Shown: in pieces, positions 42,963 to 52,272 of the stretch
How the letters are laid out: the number at the start of each line of letters is the position of its first letter
Position numbering within the stretch: the first letter of the stretch is position 1
Source: Bacteroidota bacterium
GTDB lineage: Bacteria; Bacteroidota; Bacteroidia; Chitinophagales; Chitinophagaceae
Reading direction: 5' to 3'
Length of the DNA: 64,000 nt
Assembly (NCBI GenBank): GCA_016868855.1
Contig: VGFP01000003.1
Coordinates: 1-64,000 of the forward strand
Notes under the pieces: generated by a model
The model's input: the letters and a program-made list of their open reading frames with translations, nothing else
Database searches by the model: none
Told to the model about the DNA's origin: nothing
Translations under genes and position numbers: made by a program

Positions 42963-44363
42963 ATGTCTAGCAACAGAAGGTCTTTCTTAAAAAACATCAC
43001 GCTCAGTACAGGTGCATTGGCAACATCCCTGAATTTAGAAGCCAATGAAAATTCTTTTGTATCTACACATGCCAGTTTCAATATGTGCGGCTATGCTGCA
43101 CCTAAGCTTCCAACAGTCAGGGTAGGTATTGTCGGCTTGGGCATGCGTGGACCGGGAGCAGTTGATCGCCTCAGTTATATTGAGGGTGTTGAAATCAAGG
43201 CACTGTGCGACAAGTATGCAGACAGGGTTGAAAAAGCACAATCCATTTTAACCAAAAAAGGGCTCCCCGCTGCAAAATCATATTCTGGAGAAGAAGGATG
43301 GAAAGCTTTGTGTGAATCAAATGATATTGACCTGGTATATGTTACCACTCCCTGGCATCTGCATACCCCAATTTCCGTTTATGCGATGAAAAATGGAAAG
43401 CATGCAGCATCTGAGGTACCAGCTGCGAAAACAATTGATGAATGCTGGGAATTGGTAGAAACATCTGAGAAAACAAAGAAACACATGATGATGTTGGAAA
43501 ATTGTTGTTATGATTTCTTTGAATTGCTGACCCTGAATATGGCAAGAAACGGATTGTTCGGAGAGATTGTTCATGCAGAAGGTGCATACATACACGATCT
43601 TACGAAAGATTATCTCTTCAATAAAAATGCGTACGCCGATATGTGGAGATTGAAAGAAAATATGACCAGAAATGGCAGTCTCTATCCCACACACGGATTA
43701 GGTCCAATTGCACAATGCATGAATATCAACCGGGGTGATAAGTTTGACTACCTTGTGAGCATGAGCTCAAACGATTTTACCATGGGCTCCATGGCAAATG
43801 AATTGGCGTCCAAAGATGATTTTTTCAAGCCTTATGCGAACAAGAGCTACAGGGGCAATATGAACACCACTGTCATCAAAACAAATCATGGAAAAACATT
43901 GATGGTGCAGCATGATGTCTCAACCATCAGACCTTATTCAAGGATTCACCTGGTGAGTGGAACAAAAGGCGCTGCACAGAAATGGCCTGGGCCAGAAAAA
44001 ATTGCCCTCGGACATGGATGGATGAAACCTGAGGAACAAAAACAGCTGCAAGAAAAATATACATTGCCCATTGTTAAACATATTGGAGAAATTGCGAAAA
44101 ATGTAGGAGGACACGGTGGAATGGATTTCATCATGGATTGGAGATTGATTGACTGTCTGAGAAACGGACTTCCCCTCGACCAGGATGTATACGATGCAGC
44201 ATCGTGGACTTCTGCAGGATTGCTCAGTGAAGTTTCACTTAAAAAGAGATCTTCTTCAGTTGATATGCCCGACTTCACAAGAGGTGCATGGCAATCAAAT
44301 AAACCACATGATCTTACCTTGAATGGAGGAGGAAATACAGGAGTTCGATCTGTGTCAAAATAA
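42963..44363 (+). CDS. Gfo/Idh/MocA-fold protein of glycoside hydrolase family 109
   Basis: Probable NAD-dependent alpha-N-acetylgalactosaminidase-type enzyme. The 466-residue protein begins with a twin-arginine-type signal (RRSFLKN, then a hydrophobic stretch to about 24). The dinucleotide motif GLGMRG is at 58-63. Segments shared with the GH109 family as I recall it are LENCCYDFFEL, NGLFGEIVHAEGAYIHDL, LYPTHGLGPI, NINRGDKFD, GHGGMDFIMDW and a closing DVYDAASWTSAGLLSE then MPDFTRG. Plain oxidoreductases lack these. It would use transient NAD-linked oxidation to cleave a sugar; the substrate is inferred. It follows the DUF5916 gene by 59 bases. Confidence 0.88.
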   Translation: MSSNRRSFLKNITLSTGALATSLNLEANENSFVSTHASFNMCGYAAPKLPTVRVGIVGLGMRGPGAVDRLSYIEGVEIKALCDKYADRVEKAQSILTKKGLPAAKSYSGEEGWKALCESNDIDLVYVTTPWHLHTPISVYAMKNGKHAASEVPAAKTIDECWELVETSEKTKKHMMMLENCCYDFFELLTLNMARNGLFGEIVHAEGAYIHDLTKDYLFNKNAYADMWRLKENMTRNGSLYPTHGLGPIAQCMNINRGDKFDYLVSMSSNDFTMGSMANELASKDDFFKPYANKSYRGNMNTTVIKTNHGKTLMVQHDVSTIRPYSRIHLVSGTKGAAQKWPGPEKIALGHGWMKPEEQKQLQEKYTLPIVKHIGEIAKNVGGHGGMDFIMDWRLIDCLRNGLPLDQDVYDAASWTSAGLLSEVSLKKRSSSVDMPDFTRGAWQSNKPHDLTLNGGGNTGVRSVSK

Positions 44364-44369
44364 TAGAAT

Positions 44370-44403
44370 AAAAAAAATCCAGGTCATCAACCTGGATTTT
44401 TTT
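44370..44403. terminator. Bidirectional terminator between convergent genes
   Basis: A perfect 14-bp stem (44371-44384 with 44390-44403) with a 5-nt loop is flanked by A on one side and T on the other, so it can stop the GH109 transcript on the plus strand and the Asp-box protein transcript on the minus strand. Confidence 0.9.
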
Positions 44404-44407
44404 ATCA

Positions 44408-47400
44408 TCACTGACTTACAATGATTGTTGGTAATTCCCTTTCTCTCACCATCTTATTAAACGAGTTCAATCCGCTGTCGAGCAATGACTTGAGTTTTGT
44501 AATCTCAGCATCGACTTGAACAGCTAGCTCAGCATATACATCTTTTGCCTGTTTGCTAGGTGCCATATTGCCACTGCTGGCCATATCAAACACACCACCA
44601 AGCTTGTCATCCAAACGAATAGGGTAATTCAGCACGTCTTGTCCGCTCTTGGCCTTTGTCTGATGTAATTTCTCTTCGATTGATGTCAGCGATTTACCCA
44701 AGCTGTCAGATAGCTGCCTGATTTCTTTGGGACAATCCTTTCCTTGCTTTGCAACAAAATCTTTCATTTGTGTTCTTGCACTTCTGATTTGTTTGATTGC
44801 TTTCATGGTTTCATTGAACTTTCCCTGAACCTGCAAAAGAAAATCCAATTGCGCATCATAATCTGCTTGAGAGCATTGATAGTTAGGATCAGCCAATAAC
44901 GTAATTGGCACTTCTACTGAATCTTTGTCAACACGAACCACAGCAGTGTAATTCCCAGGAATGGCTGTGATGTTTCCTGGAACACCATTCCATAAAATCA
45001 AATCATCGAGTCGCTCTGCAGATGGATATTGCATATCCCAAACAAACTGATTGCTGCCATTTCTCAATTTCAACGACTTTGTTTTATCATCTGTTGAAAT
45101 CCTGCTGATGAGTTTTTTATTTTTATCATACACTGCAACAGATCCGTTGCTTGTGTCGGTCACAGCACCTGCATAGAAATTGATCACTGCTCCTTTTGGG
45201 GGATTCAACGCAGCATTTGCGGGAGTACCGGGCATCATACCCCATCTGCCCATGACCGGGGGAATGCGATAGGATGGATTTGTTTGATAAGCATGAAGTT
45301 TTTTTGCTTTGATTGCAGGGTCCATTTGCTGAAGGACAGACAGATCGTCTATGACCCAAAGTGCACGCCCCTGTGTAGCCACAATCAAATCATTATTTTT
45401 GATGGTCAAATCTGTTATTGGAACTACAGGTAAATTCAATTGAAATGAATTCCATGAGGCTCCATCATTGTAACTGATATACATGCCGTATTCCGTTCCG
45501 GCATACAGGAGTCCTGGTCTTTTGTGATCCGCACGCATGACCCTTGTGAAATGCATTGGATCGATGCCATTTGTGATGAGCTTCCATGTTTGCCCGTAAT
45601 CTTCTGTCTTGTATACATATGGTGTAAAGTCATCCAACTTGTATCTTGTACCTGTGATGTATGCAGCTCCTTTTTTGAAAGGATCAATATCAATTGCGTT
45701 CCACATCATCCATTTTGGTGCATCTTTAGGAGTAACATTCGACCAGTTGGTACCGCCATCTCTGCTGATATACAACAATCCATCATCACTACCCGCCCAC
45801 AGTAAATCTTTTTCTAAACTGCTTTCTGTTGCCGTGAAGATGGTGCAATAGTATTCCACTGAAGTGTTGTCCTTGGTAATTGGTCCGCCACTCGACACTT
45901 GTTTGGCTTTGTCATTGGTCGTGAGATCCGGAGAAATTTGTTTCCAACTTGCACCTTCATTTTCTGTAACAAACAATGCATTGCCTGCTGCATAGAGCTT
46001 TTTGGGATTGTGAGGAGAAAAGAAAATAGGGAAGTTCCATTGGAACCTGAATTTGAGCACATCTGCTCCGGCTCCCATCGGATTATCAGGCCAAACAGAC
46101 ACTGCTCGGTTTTCACCTGTGCGGTGATCCAATCTTGAGAGATATCCGCCATAATTTCCTCCGTATACAATATCTGAATTGGTTGGATCTGCTACAACAT
46201 ATCCGCTTTCTGAGCCGGCAGTTATATCCCAATCTTGTTCAGTGATATAGGAACCGTATGTTGCGGACTTGATACGAAGTGTTGAGTTGTCTTGCTGTGC
46301 TGCCAAAACTCGATATGGAAATGAATTATCCGTGCTTACCCTGTACAACTGTGATGTAGGTTGATTCATATAGGTACTCCAGCTATTGGCCTCGTCGAAA
46401 CTGATTTGAGCGCCACCATCATCTGCTACGATCATGCGTTTCCCGTCAACTGGATCAATCCATAGATCATGGTGATCGCCATGAGGTGTTCTGAGTGACT
46501 GAAATGTTTTACCACCGTCACGGCTTTTCATGAAATTAACATTGGGACAATAAACCAGGTTCTCATTTTTCGGATCGACAAAGACTTTTGTATAATACCA
46601 AGCACGCTGACGGATATTGTTGTCACTGCTTTGCAGGTTCCAAGTTTTGCCGCCGTCATCACTCATATACAATCCACCTTTTTCATTTTCAATGATGGCG
46701 TATATTTTATCGGTATTGGATGGTGCAACTGCAACTCCCACGATACCCCAAATACCTTTGGGCAATCCTTTTGATGCAGTGATGTTTGTCCAGGTATCAC
46801 CACCATCTACACTCTTCCACAATCCGCTTCCCTCACCTCCGCTTTCCAAGCTGTAAGGTGTTCTGATCAAGCGCCAAGTTCCAGCATATAAAACAGATGG
46901 ATTTCCTGGTTCCATGACAAGGTCACTGCATCCGGTTTGCTCATTAACGAACAAAACTTTTTTCCATGACTTTCCTCCATCGGTTGATTTGAAAATTCCT
47001 CTCTCGTTGTTTGGACCAAATAAATGTCCCATAACCCCCACCCATAATGTGTTTGCATCATCTGGATGAATGATGATGTTTGTGATATGCCTCCCGTCTT
47101 TCAATCCAATATTTTTCCAGGTCTTTCCTGCATCTTCAGATTTCCACATGCCACCCAATCCTTCTGCGACATTGCCACGCATGGTATTTTCTCCCTCGCC
47201 AACATAGATAACATTTTCGTTCGAGGGGGCAACTTCTACCGCACCAATGGTACCACCAAAATATTTATCAGAGATGTTTTTCCAATTGCTGCCTCCATCG
47301 GTTGTTTTCCATACTCCACCTCCGGTTGCACCAAAATAAAATGTGTTTTTGGATTTGTAGCTCCCGGTAACTGCACCGCTTCTGCCTCCACGAAATGGAC

Positions 47401-47545
47401 CCAGCAAACGATATTTGACATTTCCCAACAAATCCACATCATAAGAAGAGGATTTGGATGGCGTCACAGCGACATTTTTAGTTTTCTGCGCAAAGGAAGC
47501 TGCGAGCAATAATAGTGATGCCAACAGCAAATGAATTTGTTTCAT
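44408..47545 (-). CDS. Secreted Asp-box (BNR) repeat beta-propeller protein, VPS10/sortilin-like
   Basis: A 1045-residue protein with a signal peptide (about 1-19, ASFAQ). At least eight Asp-box motifs are seen (for example KTTDGGSNW, KSEDAGKTW, KSTDGGKSW, KSVDGGDTW, MSDDGGKTW, KSRDGGKTF, ISRDGGTNW, KTEDYGQTW), spread over about residues 80-680, giving one or two beta-propellers as in sortilin-type or xyloglucanase-like proteins. The C-terminal 300 residues are helical and charged, without known motif. Annotated relatives are called glycosyl hydrolases, but no catalytic residues can be assigned. It is the last gene before the convergent terminator. Confidence 0.85.
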   Translation of the reverse strand: MKQIHLLLASLLLLAASFAQKTKNVAVTPSKSSSYDVDLLGNVKYRLLGPFRGGRSGAVTGSYKSKNTFYFGATGGGVWKTTDGGSNWKNISDKYFGGTIGAVEVAPSNENVIYVGEGENTMRGNVAEGLGGMWKSEDAGKTWKNIGLKDGRHITNIIIHPDDANTLWVGVMGHLFGPNNERGIFKSTDGGKSWKKVLFVNEQTGCSDLVMEPGNPSVLYAGTWRLIRTPYSLESGGEGSGLWKSVDGGDTWTNITASKGLPKGIWGIVGVAVAPSNTDKIYAIIENEKGGLYMSDDGGKTWNLQSSDNNIRQRAWYYTKVFVDPKNENLVYCPNVNFMKSRDGGKTFQSLRTPHGDHHDLWIDPVDGKRMIVADDGGAQISFDEANSWSTYMNQPTSQLYRVSTDNSFPYRVLAAQQDNSTLRIKSATYGSYITEQDWDITAGSESGYVVADPTNSDIVYGGNYGGYLSRLDHRTGENRAVSVWPDNPMGAGADVLKFRFQWNFPIFFSPHNPKKLYAAGNALFVTENEGASWKQISPDLTTNDKAKQVSSGGPITKDNTSVEYYCTIFTATESSLEKDLLWAGSDDGLLYISRDGGTNWSNVTPKDAPKWMMWNAIDIDPFKKGAAYITGTRYKLDDFTPYVYKTEDYGQTWKLITNGIDPMHFTRVMRADHKRPGLLYAGTEYGMYISYNDGASWNSFQLNLPVVPITDLTIKNNDLIVATQGRALWVIDDLSVLQQMDPAIKAKKLHAYQTNPSYRIPPVMGRWGMMPGTPANAALNPPKGAVINFYAGAVTDTSNGSVAVYDKNKKLISRISTDDKTKSLKLRNGSNQFVWDMQYPSAERLDDLILWNGVPGNITAIPGNYTAVVRVDKDSVEVPITLLADPNYQCSQADYDAQLDFLLQVQGKFNETMKAIKQIRSARTQMKDFVAKQGKDCPKEIRQLSDSLGKSLTSIEEKLHQTKAKSGQDVLNYPIRLDDKLGGVFDMASSGNMAPSKQAKDVYAELAVQVDAEITKLKSLLDSGLNSFNKMVRERELPTIIVSQ

Positions 47546-47565
47546 GTGTTTAATTTTGAGGACAA

Positions 47566-47573
47566 TAAATATA
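47566..47573 (-). promoter_or_regulatory. Candidate -7 element of the Asp-box protein gene
   Basis: TATATTTA on the minus strand matches TAnnTTTG except the last base and ends 20 bases before the ATG at 47545. No -33 box is clear. Confidence 0.35.
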
Positions 47574-47587
47574 CGGTAATTATAGTA

Positions 47588-49975
47588 TCAGTTGCGGACA
47601 GGCTTTCCGCCTTTCAAAACACTCTGTATTCGTTCAAGGGTTTTCTTTTCACCGCATAAACTCAGAAATGCTTCTCTTTCCAGATCCAATAAATATTGTT
47701 CTGATACCAATGTAGGTTCACTCAAGTCGCCGCCGCACATTACATAAGCTAGCTTTTTTGCAACCAATGCATCGTGAGCGGTAGCATACCCGCCTTGTTC
47801 CATGACATGAACACCCGCCATCAATGCACCAAGTGCAGATCGGCCGAGCACTTTGACATCTTTCCTGTGTTGGGGCATGACATATCCGCTTTCATACAAT
47901 TCGATTAATGATTTTTTGGCTTCGCTTATTCTTCTGTCCAAATTCATCACTACTTCATCCTGTCCCTTTCGCATAATTCCCAGCTGATAGGCCTCTTTTG
48001 CAGAGGTGGCGACTTTTGCTGTTGCAACGGTGATGAATCTGTTTTTCAATGTAATGGTTTCTGGCTCATCAAGGTGCATCTCGTCAGATGCCCTCATGGC
48101 GAATTCTTTGGAACCACCACCTCCAGGAATCAATCCCACACCTAGTTCAACCAATCCTATATATGTTTCAGCAGCTGCACAAATTTTATCGGCATGTAAA
48201 CTCAATTCACATGAACCGCCAAGGGACAAACCATGAGGAGCCACTACAACTGGAATACTTGAATACCTCGCTCGCATGGTGGTATTTTGAAACATCCTGA
48301 TGGCCATATCCAGCTCATCATATTCCTGTTCAATTGCCAACATGAAAATCATGCCAACATTGGCACCGGCAGAAAAATTATTACCACTGTTTGCGATGAC
48401 GAGTCCCTTGTACTTTTCTTCAGCAATGGAAACACTCTTTTGAATTCCCTCCAATACTTCACCGCCAATACTACCCATTTTTGTATACCACTCCAATCCA
48501 ATCACATCATTTCCGAGATGATAGGTCCTGCAGGCACTGTTTTTCCAAACTGTCTGTCCTTCAAAATGTTTCATTACAATGAAAGCATTTTCCTGACCAG
48601 CAGCATATACACTTTCCATGGATCCATTGAGTGGATTATATGCCAATCGTTTACCATCCTTGACCTGATAAAATGACTTCAGCCCTTTTGCAATCATATC
48701 ATCAACCCAGGCAGCAACTGTGTATCCAGCCTTTTTCATTTCTGCAGCTGTTCTTTCAACTCCCAGCAAGTCCCATGTCTCAAACGCACCGATCTCCCAT
48801 CCAAATCCAGTCATCATTGCATTGTCAATGCTGTGAACAGTATCTGAAATTTCAGGCACCCTGTTGGATATATAAGAGAACAATTTGTAATGGAAATTCC
48901 GATAGAATTCTCCAACCTTATCAGGCGAAGAGCAGAGCATTTTTATCCTTGCATATAGATCATCAATAGGTTTTGCAGCTTCTAGACTGGCAAATTTTGG
49001 TTTTTTCCTAGGTCCATACTCCATTGTTTTCAAATCCAATGTGAGGATTTCTTTTTCACCTGCTGCATTCTTTGTCTTTTTGAAAAAGCCCTGTCCGGTT
49101 TTATCACCCAGCCACTTGCGATCATTAATGTCTTTCAGCCAAGCAGGAATCTTGAATACTTCACGTGCCTCATCATGGGGACAATTTTCATAAAGACCAT
49201 TTGCCACATGAACCATCGTATCAATTCCAACAACATCTGCTGTTCTGAAAGTGGCAGATTTTGGACGTCCGATGATGGGACCCGTCAGTGCATCAACTTC
49301 ATCTACATTGAGTCCCATTTTTTCCATGGTTTGCAAAAGAGACATGATACCATAGATGCCAATTCGATTGGCAATAAAACCTGGGGTGTCTTTGCACAAT
49401 ACAGTGGTTTTACCAAGGAAAAGATCACCATATCCCATTAAAAAATCTATTACCCATTTGGAAGTAAATGAGGTGGGTATGATTTCCAATAAACGGAGAT
49501 AACGAGGTGGATTGAAAAAGTGTGCCCCGCAGAAATGTAGTTTAAAATCTTCCGATCTACCTTCAGCCATCAAATGGATGGGAATACCGGAAGTATTGGA
49601 AGTAATTATCGTACCTGGCTTTCGAAATTTTTCAACCCTGTCATAGAGTTGTTTTTTGATGTCCAGTCTTTCAACCACCACTTCTAAAATCCAATCGCAC
49701 TGATTGATATGCGAGAGATTATCATCAAAATTTCCAGTGGTAATCAGCTTGGAAACTTCTTTTATAAATACGGGCGAGGGATTGGACTTGATAGCTGCAG
49801 CCAATGCATCGTTGACCAATTTATTTTTAAGTGGAGTTGGATCTTCGGCTTTCGACCCTGGGGATGGGATATCCAACAGCAAAACTTGTATACCAATGTT
49901 TGCAAAATGACAGGCGATGCGTGATCCCATCACGCCACTTCCCAAAACGGCTACTTTCTTTATACTGGGTTTCAT
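47588..49975 (-). CDS. Bifunctional 3-hydroxyacyl-CoA dehydrogenase/enoyl-CoA hydratase
   Basis: Fatty-acid beta-oxidation enzyme (about 795 residues) doing two consecutive steps. The N-terminal NAD-binding half shows VLGSGVMGSRIACHFANIGI, TSNTSGIPIH, HFCGAHFFNPPRYLRLLEII and GFIANRIG. The hydratase half (about 480-700) shows ANSGNNFSAGANVGM and GLVELGVGLIPGGGGSKE with the catalytic Glu. The order, dehydrogenase first, is opposite to E. coli FadB and like FadN-type proteins. The chosen ATG at 49975 (MKPSIKKVAVLGSG) is the likelier of two in-frame ATGs; the other is 12 bases upstream. No thiolase or acyl-CoA dehydrogenase gene is adjacent. Confidence 0.93.
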   Translation of the reverse strand: MKPSIKKVAVLGSGVMGSRIACHFANIGIQVLLLDIPSPGSKAEDPTPLKNKLVNDALAAAIKSNPSPVFIKEVSKLITTGNFDDNLSHINQCDWILEVVVERLDIKKQLYDRVEKFRKPGTIITSNTSGIPIHLMAEGRSEDFKLHFCGAHFFNPPRYLRLLEIIPTSFTSKWVIDFLMGYGDLFLGKTTVLCKDTPGFIANRIGIYGIMSLLQTMEKMGLNVDEVDALTGPIIGRPKSATFRTADVVGIDTMVHVANGLYENCPHDEAREVFKIPAWLKDINDRKWLGDKTGQGFFKKTKNAAGEKEILTLDLKTMEYGPRKKPKFASLEAAKPIDDLYARIKMLCSSPDKVGEFYRNFHYKLFSYISNRVPEISDTVHSIDNAMMTGFGWEIGAFETWDLLGVERTAAEMKKAGYTVAAWVDDMIAKGLKSFYQVKDGKRLAYNPLNGSMESVYAAGQENAFIVMKHFEGQTVWKNSACRTYHLGNDVIGLEWYTKMGSIGGEVLEGIQKSVSIAEEKYKGLVIANSGNNFSAGANVGMIFMLAIEQEYDELDMAIRMFQNTTMRARYSSIPVVVAPHGLSLGGSCELSLHADKICAAAETYIGLVELGVGLIPGGGGSKEFAMRASDEMHLDEPETITLKNRFITVATAKVATSAKEAYQLGIMRKGQDEVVMNLDRRISEAKKSLIELYESGYVMPQHRKDVKVLGRSALGALMAGVHVMEQGGYATAHDALVAKKLAYVMCGGDLSEPTLVSEQYLLDLEREAFLSLCGEKKTLERIQSVLKGGKPVRN

Positions 49976-50078
49976 GTACAGGAACATTTTTTTATGAGAA
50001 TTCTATGCACGCAATAGCATGCATGATGCAACTTAAAGTTACATTATTTTGAATTCGATCATTTTGAAAAATGGTTGC

Positions 50079-52187
50079 TTATGAAACCTTCCAACCGCCA
50101 TTGGCAAGGTTGCCAGCATGAGCGAAATGCAGCTTTCCCGTTAGATCTTCGGCCATCAGGATCATACCATTGCTGTCGATTCCACGCATTTTACGTGGAG
50201 CCAGGTTGGCAACTACAATAACCTGCTTCCCTACCACTTCTTCTGGTGAAAAATGCATGGCAATTCCAGAAAGAATGGTGCGCTTCTCAAAACCGAGATC
50301 TACTTCTAATTGCAGCAGTTTGTCGGCTTTGGGGACTTTCTGCGCAGAAAGAATTACACCCGTGCGAAGGTCAATTTTTCCAAAATCATCAATTGTAATT
50401 TCGGGCTTTAGTGGCAAGTAATCACTGCCATTGGAAGTAGCAGGTGCTTCTGTGTTTGACATAACTGCTGATTTCAATTTATTGATCTGAGTTGCGACTT
50501 CTTCATCTTCAATTTTTCTGAATAACAGTTGCGGTTCACGCAGACTATAGCCAACACTCAATAATTTAAGGCTGCCGGCATTTGACCAATCCAGCATTTT
50601 CTCAACCACTTTCATCATCTTGCACATTTGAACTGCAGTGCTGGGAAGAAATGGATGGATGAGGATGGCAAGATTGGCTGTCAATTGTAAACAGTTATGA
50701 AGACAATTATCGATTGACTGCTGGTTCGAGGGATTTACCTGAACAGATTTTGCTTTAATCCAAGGCTCCTTTTCCTGCATATATTTATTTCCCTTGCGGG
50801 CCAAATCAATCACTTCAAACAAAGCTTCACGGAATCGATAATGCTCTATAGAATCTTCTATCTTTTTCTTGGCTTGTTGAATATCTCCCCTCAATTGACG
50901 ATCAACTGCATCCTCGTTTTCAGCATGATAGGCTGGCACCTTGCCTCCGCATAACTTGTGCATGAGGACAAAAGTGCGGTTGACGAAATTCCCAAAGATG
51001 GCCACTAGCTCACTGTTGACTGCATCTTGAAAACCCTTCCAGGTAAACTCACTGTCCTTGGTTTCAGGAGCAATTTGAGTAAGATAGTATCTCAACATGT
51101 CAACACACTGATCACCCCCATTTTCTTTTTTCACAAAATCGTTGATAAAATCTCTCATTTCCAGCTTCCAATTTCTGCTGGTACTCATCTTATCGCCTTC
51201 CAAATTCAGGAACTCATTTGCAGGAACATTGGTTGGCAAAATGTTTCCATGTAGCTTGAGCATGACAGGAAAGATGATGCAATGAAAAACAATATTGTCT
51301 TTACCGATGAAATGAACCAACTGTGTGTCTGCATCATACCAATAGGGCTTCCAATCTTTTCCATTCTCCAAGGCCCATTGCTTTGTTGCAGATATATAAC
51401 CAATGGGAGCATCAAACCATACATATAGCACTTTACCTTCTGCATCTTTTAGCGGCACTTTCACACCCCAATCCAAATCGCGTGTGACTGCCCTCGATTG
51501 GAGTCCACCGTCAATCCAGCTCTTGCATTGCCCTACTACAGAGGCTCGCCAGTCTTCCTGGTGTTCCTGTAAAATCCATTCGCGTAAAAAAGATTCATGT
51601 TTTGAAAGTGGCAGATACCAATGTGTGGTTTTCTTTTTTACAGGTGCATTGCCGCTGATGGTGCTGACAGGATTGATCAACTCATCCGGACTCAAAGCGG
51701 AACCGCATGTTTCACACTGATCACCAAATGCTCTATCACTCTTGCACTTGGGACAGGTACCCTTGATAAAGCGATCAGCCAAAAATGTGTTGGATACCTC
51801 ATCATAAAACTGTTCTGTTTCCTTTGTCTCCAATTCATTTCGTTCATGCAGATATGAAAAAAACTCCTGCGCTGTATCATGATGCAATGGAGAAGATGTG
51901 CGATCATACACATCAAAACTGATGTGCAGATCGGAAAAATCCTCTTTCATTGCTTGGTGATATTTATCAATGATCTCTTGGGCAGTAGTCTGCTCCTTCA
52001 TTGCTTGGATAGGTATAGCAGTGCCATGTTCATCACTGCCGCAAACAAAAACTACATCTCGCTTTTGAGCCCGCAGATACCGTACATATATATCCGCAGG
52101 AATATATGCACCTGCAAGGTGCCCGATGTGTTTCAGTCCATTTGCATAAGGAAGCGCTGAGGTGATCAAATATCTTTTAGGCTGCAT
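50079..52187 (-). CDS. metG: Methionine--tRNA ligase with C-terminal tRNA-binding domain
   Basis: Class I synthetase of 702 residues. The HIGH motif is HIGH at 20-23, the KMSKS loop is KMSTS at 333-337, and a zinc knuckle (CPKCKSDRAFGDQCETC) lies near 140-157. The anticodon domain follows. Residues about 595-702 form an EMAP-II/Trbp111 tRNA-binding domain (IDDFGKIDLRTGVILSAQ, GIAMHFSPEEVVGKQVIV, RKMRGIDSNGMILMA). This long form is common in Bacteroidota. It is divergent from the LD-carboxypeptidase gene. Confidence 0.97.
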   Translation of the reverse strand: MQPKRYLITSALPYANGLKHIGHLAGAYIPADIYVRYLRAQKRDVVFVCGSDEHGTAIPIQAMKEQTTAQEIIDKYHQAMKEDFSDLHISFDVYDRTSSPLHHDTAQEFFSYLHERNELETKETEQFYDEVSNTFLADRFIKGTCPKCKSDRAFGDQCETCGSALSPDELINPVSTISGNAPVKKKTTHWYLPLSKHESFLREWILQEHQEDWRASVVGQCKSWIDGGLQSRAVTRDLDWGVKVPLKDAEGKVLYVWFDAPIGYISATKQWALENGKDWKPYWYDADTQLVHFIGKDNIVFHCIIFPVMLKLHGNILPTNVPANEFLNLEGDKMSTSRNWKLEMRDFINDFVKKENGGDQCVDMLRYYLTQIAPETKDSEFTWKGFQDAVNSELVAIFGNFVNRTFVLMHKLCGGKVPAYHAENEDAVDRQLRGDIQQAKKKIEDSIEHYRFREALFEVIDLARKGNKYMQEKEPWIKAKSVQVNPSNQQSIDNCLHNCLQLTANLAILIHPFLPSTAVQMCKMMKVVEKMLDWSNAGSLKLLSVGYSLREPQLLFRKIEDEEVATQINKLKSAVMSNTEAPATSNGSDYLPLKPEITIDDFGKIDLRTGVILSAQKVPKADKLLQLEVDLGFEKRTILSGIAMHFSPEEVVGKQVIVVANLAPRKMRGIDSNGMILMAEDLTGKLHFAHAGNLANGGWKVS

Positions 52188-52207
52188 GTCAAAAATTCAC
52201 TGTGGCG

Positions 52208-52215
52208 CAAAAATA
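52208..52215 (-). promoter_or_regulatory. -7 promoter element of metG
   Basis: TATTTTTG on the minus strand fits TAnnTTTG exactly and ends 20 bases before the metG ATG. No -33 TTG at suitable spacing is seen. Confidence 0.45.
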
Positions 52216-52260
52216 ATCAAATGTGGTGAAAGGCTCTGAGTGATTTTAAATAATAGACAT

Positions 52261-52268
52261 TACTTTTA
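52261..52268 (+). promoter_or_regulatory. Candidate -7 element of the LD-carboxypeptidase gene
   Basis: TACTTTTA matches TAnnTTTG except the last base and ends 4 bases before the ATG at 52273, again predicting a leaderless mRNA. Confidence 0.3.
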
Positions 52269-52272
52269 TAGC

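Noticed and set aside
49988-50078. Possible terminator after metG
   Set aside because: Only short imperfect AT-rich pairing is visible (CATTTT/AAAATG words); no stem long enough to call.
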